Assembly: GCF_001866665.1 (NCBI RefSeq) | Contig: NZ_MLYO01000018.1 | Coordinates: forward strand, 246,752 to 310,751 | DNA: 64,000 nucleotides | Reading direction: 5' to 3' | Source of the DNA: Streptomyces monashensis | GTDB taxonomy: Bacteria > Actinomycetota > Actinomycetes > Streptomycetales > Streptomycetaceae | Shown here: piece after piece, positions 17,983 through 23,923 of the stretch | How positions within the stretch are numbered: position 1 is the first letter of the stretch | Layout of the letters: each line of letters opens with the position of its first letter | Made by a program: the position numbers and the translations under genes | The notes under the pieces: generated by a model | What the model was told of the DNA's origin: nothing | Database searches by the model: none | The model's input: the letters and a program-made list of their open reading frames with translations, nothing else

Positions 17983-18454
17983 ACGGAAAGCCTACCGGCC
18001 CAGACGTTCCGGGCGCAGCCATGGCGGCGGAGTGCGCCCCTTTGAAAGCTCTGAAAAGATGGAGCGAAACGGGCAAATGGGCTGCTAGCGGGAGCGAGGC
18101 CTGCGACGAGTGACCGCCGGCCGGACCGGACCGGGCGGTCGACCCCGCGTTCCGAGAGCGTTGTGCACAGGCTGTGGACCGCGCGCCGGTGCACGAGAAG
18201 CCGGCCGCCGCCGAGGAGCGAGCAGCCCTCGCTCGTCGAACAGGTCGTCGGCAGCCCGGTGTTCAGATCACCGGCCCGCTCGGCGGGCACGCGGCTCGGC
18301 CGCGAGACCACCCGCTCCCTGTTCGGCACGGTCCGGCGCAGGGATGGCCCGGCGCAGGGGTGGCTCAGCGCGGGCGGTGGCGTGGTGAGGTGGCGGCACG
18401 GCGCAGGTGGTGGCCCGGCGGAGGCCGTGGGGCCGCGCCGCCGGGCCGGTGTGT
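17983..18454. other. 472-bp region without a supported gene
   Basis: Several open frames cross this segment but none has a recognisable product or good ribosome site. TTGTGCACA at 18161-18169 is one base from the Streptomyces DnaA box and is followed by GCTGTGGAC. This looks coincidental without a cluster. Confidence 0.4.
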
Positions 18455-18580
18455 TCAGCGGTCCCGTTCCTCGGGTTTGGGCTGCGGTTCCGGACGGTTC
18501 TCGTCCGGCTTGCGCGCCGTGGCGCGCCTCGCCTCCGCGCGCAGCAGGGCGCGCAGGACGGCGTACGGATCCTGGGGCAT
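18455..18580 (-). CDS. 41-aa charged small protein
   Basis: A short frame from ATG 18580 with a perfect AAGGAG ribosome site 7 nt upstream, ending TGA at 18455. It starts MPQDPYAVLRALLRAEARRA and ends in a Pro/Glu/Arg-rich tail (ENRPEPQPKPEERDR). The helical, basic N-half and charged tail resemble small Streptomyces proteins I have seen without function. It lies 57 bp downstream of a secreted-protein gene on the same strand and may be co-transcribed. Confidence 0.65.
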   Translation of the reverse strand: MPQDPYAVLRALLRAEARRATARKPDENRPEPQPKPEERDR

Positions 18581-18637
18581 GGCTGTGCTCCTTGCGTCGA
18601 GCCGACTGACCTTGCGTGGTGTGGGGACGCGGGTCCG

Positions 18638-18982
18638 TCAGCAGCGCAGAACCACCGTGCGCGGCAGGGGAGTCGTGTACGGCGCCCGGGACGCGGCGGG
18701 ACACGGGCGGCGCGCCGGCGCGGCCGGGCCGGGCAGGGGCGCGGGGCACTCGGGGGCGTCGGCCCGGTGGACGGCACGGGCGGTCGGCCGCAGGAGGAGG
18801 TCGAGGCCGTCGAGGGCGTCGGTGACGTCGTGGCCGTCGTGGTGCTCGGAGGTGTCGGCCGAGACGGCGCAGGCGGGGGCCGCGTGGGCCTGTGCGTGGG
18901 CGACCGGCACCCACAGGGCGAGGAGCAGCACGAGCACCCGCAGCCAGGTACGGCTGCGCGGGCGGCGCGGGGTCCTGCTCAC
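18638..18982 (-). CDS. Small secreted protein
   Basis: 114 aa from GTG 18982, preceded by GGGGAG with 9-nt spacing. A twin-basic N-region, a hydrophobic core (WLRVLVLLLALWVPVAHA) and an AQA-HAAPA cleavage region make a convincing signal peptide. The mature part has a His/Asp-rich segment (SADTSEHHDGHDVTDALDGL), then Pro/Ala-rich sequence and a terminal Cys (VVLRC). The histidine cluster might bind metal, but this is inference. No family recognised. Confidence 0.6.
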   Translation of the reverse strand: MSRTPRRPRSRTWLRVLVLLLALWVPVAHAQAHAAPACAVSADTSEHHDGHDVTDALDGLDLLLRPTARAVHRADAPECPAPLPGPAAPARRPCPAASRAPYTTPLPRTVVLRC

Positions 18983-19140
18983 GAGAGGTTTCTCCCCGGC
19001 GCGGGCGGTGGGCGCAGCACCGGGGGCCACAGATCCGCCCGGTCGGGGGAGGAGAGGGGCGTTCTGTTGACGGCGCCGGCGTCGCCGTCGGCGCCGGATC
19101 GACAACGGTGCGGGGCGACGACGCGGGCCGGGGCGACGGC

Positions 19141-19821
19141 TCACACGGTCTTCGGGATCCGCTTGGCCCGGCCGCGGATGCCGAACGCGGTGATGATCTC
19201 CGTGATCCCGACCACGACCAGCCAGATGCCGCCGACGAGGGTCAGTACGGCGACCGAGTGGAACGGAGAGTCGATGAGCACGATGCCGGCGATGAAGGTG
19301 AGGACCCCGAGGAAGACCTGCCAGCCCCGGGCGGGGGTGCGCGGGTCGGAGGCGGCGGCCAGGGTCTGGGTGATGCCGCGGATCAGCCAGCCGATGCCGA
19401 TCCACAGGGCGAGCAGCAGGATCGACTGCATGGGCCCGCGGAAGCAGAGCAGGCCGAGCAGGATCGACAGGGCACCGCTGATGAAGGCCAGCACGCGCAG
19501 CGAGGTCGTCATGTGTGTGCCGAACGCGGCACCCAGCTGGAAGATGCCGCTGATGACGAGGTAGAGGCCGAAGAGGACGCCGGCCGCGAGCAGCGAGGGG
19601 CCGGGCCAGACCAGGATCAGGATCCCGAGGATCAGCGAGGCGATCCCGGTGACCAGGACCACCTGCCAGGCGGCCCGGGACAGGGCGTGCAGCGGGCCTT
19701 CGAACGGCGGCTCGGGCTCGTGCCGCCCGCCCGCCGCTCCGCCCGCCTGCCGGGCCGCGTGGACGTTCCGGTCGTCGTACTCAGGGCTCCGCTCGGAGCC
19801 ACCGCTCGGTGCCTCGGTCAT
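19141..19821 (-). CDS. DUF308/HdeD-like membrane protein
   Basis: 226 aa. A polar N-terminus of about 50 residues is followed by six hydrophobic helices in three pairs with Gly-rich turns (VLVTGIASLILGILILVWPG, then FISGALSILLGLLCFRGP, then FLGVLTFIAGIVLIDSP). This repeated helix-hairpin pattern is typical of HdeD/DUF308 proteins, which are linked to acid or general stress in enterics but uncharacterised in actinobacteria. It is separated from its neighbours by more than 60 bp, so it is probably monocistronic. Confidence 0.85.
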   Translation of the reverse strand: MTEAPSGGSERSPEYDDRNVHAARQAGGAAGGRHEPEPPFEGPLHALSRAAWQVVLVTGIASLILGILILVWPGPSLLAAGVLFGLYLVISGIFQLGAAFGTHMTTSLRVLAFISGALSILLGLLCFRGPMQSILLLALWIGIGWLIRGITQTLAAASDPRTPARGWQVFLGVLTFIAGIVLIDSPFHSVAVLTLVGGIWLVVVGITEIITAFGIRGRAKRIPKTV

Positions 19822-19884
19822 GGTTCATGCTGTGACCGGCGGGGCGGGACGTGCCATCGGGGTGGGCCGGTCAGGTGAACCGGC

Positions 19885-20469
19885 CTACCTGCCGGAGGCC
19901 TTCGCCGCCGCCTTCATCTCCTGCTTGTGCGCCCGCACCTTGGCCAGTGACCCGGGGCCGGTGATGTCGGCGACGGAGCGGTAGGCCCTCGGTTCGCCGT
20001 ACGCGCCGGCCGCCTCCCGCCACCCCTGGGGCGTGACGCCGAGCTGCTTGCCGAGCAGCGCGAGGAAGATCTGGGCCTTCTGCTTGCCGAACCCGGGCAG
20101 CGCCTCCAGCCGTTTCAGCAGCTCGGCACCGGTCGGGACGTCCCGCCAGACGGCCTCGGCGTCCCCGTCGTAGTGCTCGGCGAGGTACTGGCACAGCTGC
20201 TGGATGCGCTTGGCCATCGAACCGGGGTAGCGGTGCACGGCCGGTTTGCCGGAGAGCAGCGCGGCGAAGTCCTCGGGGTTCATCGCGGCGATCTCGTGCG
20301 CGTCGAGGTCTCCGGCGCCGAGCCGGTCGGCGATGGTGCGCGGGCCCTTGAACGCCCACTCCATCGGAACCTGCTGGTCGAGCAGCATGCCCACCAGCGC
20401 GGCGAGCGGGGAACGACCGAGCAGCGCGTCGGCCTCGGGGTCCTGGGCGAGATGCAGGGTGACGTCCAT
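19885..20469 (-). CDS. HhH-GPD family base-excision repair-like protein
   Basis: 194 aa. The N-terminal part (LVGMLLDQQVPMEWAFKGP) is the first helical segment of the HhH-GPD fold. A helix-hairpin-helix lies near residues 118-137 (LEALPGFGKQKAQIFLALLG). The protein matches the short actinobacterial HhH-GPD family (TIGR03252 as I recall). It lacks the C-terminal iron-sulfur cluster of Nth/MutY, and glycosylase activity is unproven. The neighbour downstream is the DUF308 gene on the same strand. Confidence 0.85.
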   Translation of the reverse strand: MDVTLHLAQDPEADALLGRSPLAALVGMLLDQQVPMEWAFKGPRTIADRLGAGDLDAHEIAAMNPEDFAALLSGKPAVHRYPGSMAKRIQQLCQYLAEHYDGDAEAVWRDVPTGAELLKRLEALPGFGKQKAQIFLALLGKQLGVTPQGWREAAGAYGEPRAYRSVADITGPGSLAKVRAHKQEMKAAAKASGR

Positions 20470-20626
20470 GGCTCGATGATCGCCCGGCCGTGCACGGGCC
20501 GCAGCCGGGGGTGCCCCGGGAACCGGCCGGCTGTCGTGGGCGGCTCACGTCCCGACGCGCGCGAAGCGGTCGCACTCCTGCGGGGTGCCGAGGGCGGGCA
20601 GTGGCGTACGAGGACGGCACCCTTGC

Positions 20627-20773
20627 CTCCACGCCGCCGCCCCCACCGGCCGCCTGGGCCGCCCCGAGGACGTGGCCGACGCCTGTGTGTTCCTGGCCTC
20701 GCCGTTCGCGAGCTGGATCAGCGGGCACGACCTGGTCGTGGACGGCGGCGTCTCGGCCCGCCCGACGTGGTGA
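20627..20773 (+). pseudogene. C-terminal remnant of a short-chain dehydrogenase/reductase
   Basis: The last about 44 codons before the TGA at 20771-20773 read [20 protein letters not shown] and [14 protein letters not shown], the unmistakable end of an SDR enzyme. The Rossmann fold, Ser-Tyr-Lys triad and start are gone. Upstream sequence in this frame has no SDR similarity, so this is a stub left by deletion. Confidence 0.85.
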
Positions 20774-20833
20774 GCAGCGGAGCCGAACCCTCCGTACCTG
20801 TAAGGAACACGGCGGGCCGACGGAGGGGACCAG

Positions 20834-22729
20834 GTGCACTTGCGCGACGGACACCGAGGGCCGGGCCGACGCCCGAACGGACGCCCGAACGGACGGCCGG
20901 GCGGACGGCCGAGCGGACGGCTGAACCGCTGGCCGCGGCGCCTGGCCCTGCTCTGCACCGGCCTGTTCCTGCTCCTCCTCGGCGCGGCGGCCCCGGCCTC
21001 GGCCCACGCGGCCCTGCGCGCGACGGACCCCGCCGACGGCACCGTCCTGCGTACGGCCCCCCGCCAGGTGACCCTGACGTTCACCGAGTCGGTCGGCCTG
21101 CTCACCGACTCGTTCCGGGTCTACGACCCCACCAACCACCGCGTGCGCACCGGCGCGGCCGGCCACGCCTCCGGCCGTGCGGACACCGCCCGCGTCCCGC
21201 TGCCCGCCAGGCTCGCCCAGGGCACCTACACGGTCGCCTGGCGGGTGGTCTCGGCGGACAGCCACCCGGTCTCCGGCGCGCTGACGTTCTCGGTCGGCAC
21301 GCGCACGGCGACGGTCGCGGCCACGGCCCCCGACACCACGGAGAACCCGGCGACGGCGGCCCTCTACGGCATCGCGCGCTACCTCGCCTACCTCTCCGTG
21401 GCCCTCCTCCTCGGCACGGCCGCGTTCGTGGCGTACTGCCGCCCGCCGAGGGCGGCCCCGCTGCGCGCCCCCGTCCTGGCGGCGGCCTGGACCCTCATCG
21501 CGTCCACGGCGGCCCTGTTCGCCCTGCGCGCACCGTACGAGGAGGGCACGGCCCCGGCGCGGGCGCTCTCCCCCACCGCCCTCGCCCGTACGGCGACGAC
21601 CCGCCCCGGCGAACTCCTCCTCGCCCGCCTGGCGTTGCTGCTGCTGGCCGCCGCGGTCGTGCTGGTGCTGCGGGCCCGCCGCACCCGGCTGCCCCGCCGC
21701 GCGACACTGACGGTGGCCGCGGCCGTGTCCGTCCCCCTGGCCCTGACCTGGTCGGCGGCCGAACACGCCTCGGCGGGCATCCAGGTCCCGCTGGCGATCA
21801 CCTCTGCCACCCTCCATCTGCTGGCCATGGGGACCTGGCTGGGCGGCCTGGCCGCGCTCCTGCGCATCCTGTCCCGGACCAGGGCGCTCCCGCTCTCGGT
21901 CCCGGTCCGCTTCTCCCGCCTGGCCCTCGGCTCGGTGACGGTCCTGGCCGTGACCGGCGTCTACCAGTCCTGGCGGGGCCTCGGCTCCTGGCAGGCCCTG
22001 ACGGACACGACGTACGGCCGCACCCTGCTGGCCAAACTGGCCGCGGTGGCCGCCCTGCTCCTGGCGGCGGCCTGCTCCCGCACCTGGACGACCCGCATGG
22101 CAGGGGCACGGACACAGACGCAGACGCAGACGCAGGTACGGACGACAACCCCGGCCCGGATCCCCGAACCGGCTACGGGCCCCCCACTCCCCGAGACCCC
22201 GCCCCCTCCCACGCCCACGCCCACTCCGTCCCCGTCCCTCCTCCTCCACCACCTGCGCCGCTCGGTACTGGCGGAGGCTGCCGTGGCCGCGGTGGTCCTG
22301 GCCCTGACGACGCTCCTGACCAGCACCGTCCCCGGCCGCACGGCGACGGAGACGGCGCGGTCCACCACGGCGGACGCGGGCATCCCGACGGCATCGGTGA
22401 CGACGATCCCCTTCGACGTCGGCACCCCGGGCGGCCACGGCAAGGTCCAGATCACCCTGGACCCCGGCCGGGTCGGCACCTGCTCCGTCCAGGCGGTCGT
22501 CTACGGCCCCGACGGCGGCCTGTCCACCGTCCCCGAACTCCGCATCACCCTCACCCTCCCCGACCGACGCATCGGCCCCCTGGACACCAGGGTCACCGAC
22601 CGCGGCGGCTACTGGGCAGTCGACTCCTTCACCCTCCCCCTTCCGGGCACCTGGACGATGAAGGCGACGGTGCGCGTCTCGGACGTGGACCAGGTGACGG
22701 TGTCGGCACCGGTGCGGGTGACGCGGTAG
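20834..22729 (+). CDS. CopC-CopD fusion copper transport/resistance protein
   Basis: 631 aa from a GTG with GGAGGGG 5 nt upstream. An unusual Arg/Gly/Pro-Asn N-terminus encoded by five 12-bp repeats precedes a signal helix. The periplasmic-type CopC domain starts AHAALRATDPADGTVLRTAP at about residue 57, whose His and the later SADSHPVSG His are the expected copper ligands. Residues about 180-480 form a CopD-type eight-helix membrane domain. A Thr/Pro/Gln linker and a C-terminal beta-rich domain (YtkA/CopC-like) end the protein. The layout resembles B. subtilis YcnJ, a copper importer, so acquisition rather than efflux is possible. No copper regulator is adjacent. Confidence 0.88.
   Translation: MHLRDGHRGPGRRPNGRPNGRPGGRPSGRLNRWPRRLALLCTGLFLLLLGAAAPASAHAALRATDPADGTVLRTAPRQVTLTFTESVGLLTDSFRVYDPTNHRVRTGAAGHASGRADTARVPLPARLAQGTYTVAWRVVSADSHPVSGALTFSVGTRTATVAATAPDTTENPATAALYGIARYLAYLSVALLLGTAAFVAYCRPPRAAPLRAPVLAAAWTLIASTAALFALRAPYEEGTAPARALSPTALARTATTRPGELLLARLALLLLAAAVVLVLRARRTRLPRRATLTVAAAVSVPLALTWSAAEHASAGIQVPLAITSATLHLLAMGTWLGGLAALLRILSRTRALPLSVPVRFSRLALGSVTVLAVTGVYQSWRGLGSWQALTDTTYGRTLLAKLAAVAALLLAAACSRTWTTRMAGARTQTQTQTQVRTTTPARIPEPATGPPLPETPPPPTPTPTPSPSLLLHHLRRSVLAEAAVAAVVLALTTLLTSTVPGRTATETARSTTADAGIPTASVTTIPFDVGTPGGHGKVQITLDPGRVGTCSVQAVVYGPDGGLSTVPELRITLTLPDRRIGPLDTRVTDRGGYWAVDSFTLPLPGTWTMKATVRVSDVDQVTVSAPVRVTR
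20870..20929 (+). repeat. Five 12-bp tandem repeats inside copCD start
   Basis: Units of the type CGCCCGAACGGA (two exact copies), then CGGCCGGGCGGA, CGGCCGAGCGGA and a diverged fifth. They encode an R-P-N/G-G repeat ahead of the signal peptide. Length variation between strains is likely. Confidence 0.8.
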
Positions 22730-22752
22730 ACATCAACCCGTGGGCTTGATGT
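22730..22752 (+). terminator. Hairpin after copCD / possible TA operator
   Basis: ACATCAA (22730-22736) and TTGATGT (22746-22752) flank CCCGTGGGC, which can extend the stem. It starts at the stop of the CopC-CopD gene and covers the presumed start of the antitoxin frame, so it could be a terminator or a toxin-antitoxin operator. Confidence 0.45.
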
Positions 22753-22952
22753 ACATCTGCTACATCACTCGGCGTGGCAAGCAGGAAGCCGTCGTGATCG
22801 GCATCCGGGAGTACCAGCGTCTGCGTGAGATCGCGGAGAACGCCGAAGGAGCGTGGCTCAACCGACTGGCCGACGAAGCCGAGTCCGAGGGCACGGAGGG
22901 TGCGGTCTCGCTCGAAGAGACGGCTGCCTTGGTGCGTGCCCATCAGGGCTGA
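22749..22952 (+). CDS. Phd/YefM-type antitoxin, N-terminus apparently missing
   Basis: 67 aa if started at the ATG 22749. The sequence opens MYICYITRRGKQEAVVIGIR, which is the middle of a typical Phd/YefM antitoxin: the beta-strand hairpin that normally follows about 25 residues of the DNA-binding half. The helical toxin-binding tail (REYQRLREIAENAEGAWLNR onwards) is intact. So toxin neutralisation could survive while autorepression is lost. The frame upstream runs into the copCD stop without such residues, suggesting deletion fused the module to this site. The toxin gene starts 4 bp later. Confidence 0.7.
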   Translation: MYICYITRRGKQEAVVIGIREYQRLREIAENAEGAWLNRLADEAESEGTEGAVSLEETAALVRAHQG

Positions 22953-22956
22953 TCCC

Positions 22957-23277
22957 ATGGGGTACGTCACGCGCTTCGCATCGCACGCTCAGCGGGACAT
23001 GCTCAAGATCCCACGCCCGGACGCCCTACGCATCCTGCACCGCCTCACCGAACTCCGGAAGGCGATGGATGCGGGGGACACCGCGTCGTTCGACATCGAG
23101 GCCCTCCAAGGGCACAGTGCCCGCTGGCGGCTCAGGGTCGGCGACTGCCGCGTCGTCTACACCGTTGAGGACGGTCGGCTGATCGTGTGGGTCCTGGCCG
23201 TCGGCAATCGTCGCGACGTCCACCGCCAAGTCCCGTGGACCTCCCCGCGGTGCAACCACGGAAGTGGAGCAGCGTGA
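22957..23277 (+). CDS. RelE/ParE superfamily toxin
   Basis: 106 aa from ATG 22957. The body MGYVTRFASHAQRDMLKIPR ... WRLRVGDCRVVYTVEDGRLI ... VLAVGNRRDVHR is a classic RelE fold, with conserved basic residues on the strands (R in RLRVGDCRVVY) and the terminal NRRDVHR motif. RelE toxins cleave mRNA on the ribosome; ParE relatives poison gyrase. The Arg-rich end suggests the RelE branch. The gene lies 4 bp after the truncated antitoxin. It appears intact, so the toxin may be held in check by the remaining antitoxin tail. Confidence 0.85.
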   Translation: MGYVTRFASHAQRDMLKIPRPDALRILHRLTELRKAMDAGDTASFDIEALQGHSARWRLRVGDCRVVYTVEDGRLIVWVLAVGNRRDVHRQVPWTSPRCNHGSGAA

Positions 23278-23326
23278 GTGTGTCCCGCTTCTGTTCGTGG
23301 GTCCTGGTCAGCGGGGAGTCGCCTCC

Positions 23327-23923
23327 TTACTCCCCGTTCTGCGACCAGACCGCGGTGAGCGCGGTGACCGGGTCGCTGTCGGCCGGTGCCGCGGGCCACC
23401 ATTCGCCGTCGTCGTCCTGGAGGTAGGGGTACCAGCGGGCGTCGGGGCCCAGACGCAGTTGGATGCCGTGGTGCGTGAGGGTGAGGCGGTTGCGCCAGGT
23501 TCTGAGGTGTGTGGGGGAGTCGGTCATCTCGGCGAGGGCCGCGTCCAGGGCGGTGCGGGTGGCCTTCATCACCGTCGGGTCGGGGGTGTGGGGCTGTTCG
23601 GCGACGGTGATGCCCGTGGGGCCGCCGTGGCGCCAGGCGCGGGTGAGGCGTGCGAAGGCAGTGGGGTTGGTGCCGGTGTTCTGGATCAGGTGGTGGAACC
23701 ACTCGGGTCCGGGGTTGCTTGCGGCGATGCGGACGGCGTCCTGGTGCTGGGTCAGATGCAGGTCGGCGGTGTCGCCCGCGAGGAGTCGGGCGGCGCGCGC
23801 GGCGGCGTCGGCCATGAGGCGTTCCAGGTCTGCGGCCGCGAGGCCGCTGCCGGGTGGCGGGGCGACGGGCAGTGCTGTGGTGTGGGCGGGCGCACGGCGC
23901 GGGCCGGGGACGGCGGGGCTCAT
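23327..23923 (-). CDS. C-terminal part of SWIM zinc-finger-family protein, SWIM motif absent
   Basis: 198 aa. The ATG overlaps the helicase stop (ATGA at 23920-23923), as in the usual SNF2-SWIM operon. Residues about 30-198 match the C-terminal half of actinobacterial SWIM zinc-finger proteins as I remember them (LMADAAARAARLLAG, then a DAVR helix, and a RLGPDARWYPYLQDDDGEWW end). The N-terminal half and the CxC...CxH zinc motif that define the family are not present anywhere in the reading frame. Either an internal deletion or a natural short form. It may partner the helicase without zinc-dependent DNA binding. Confidence 0.7.
   Translation of the reverse strand: MSPAVPGPRRAPAHTTALPVAPPPGSGLAAADLERLMADAAARAARLLAGDTADLHLTQHQDAVRIAASNPGPEWFHHLIQNTGTNPTAFARLTRAWRHGGPTGITVAEQPHTPDPTVMKATRTALDAALAEMTDSPTHLRTWRNRLTLTHHGIQLRLGPDARWYPYLQDDDGEWWPAAPADSDPVTALTAVWSQNGE

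Noticed and set aside
18161..18180. DnaA box-like TTGTGCACA with GCTGTGGAC
   Set aside because: One mismatch and no cluster of boxes; oriC lies elsewhere.
23157..23702. His/Pro-rich minus-strand frame overlapping the SWIM-like gene
   Set aside because: It overlaps the better supported SWIM-family frame in another phase and covers the RelE 3' end.
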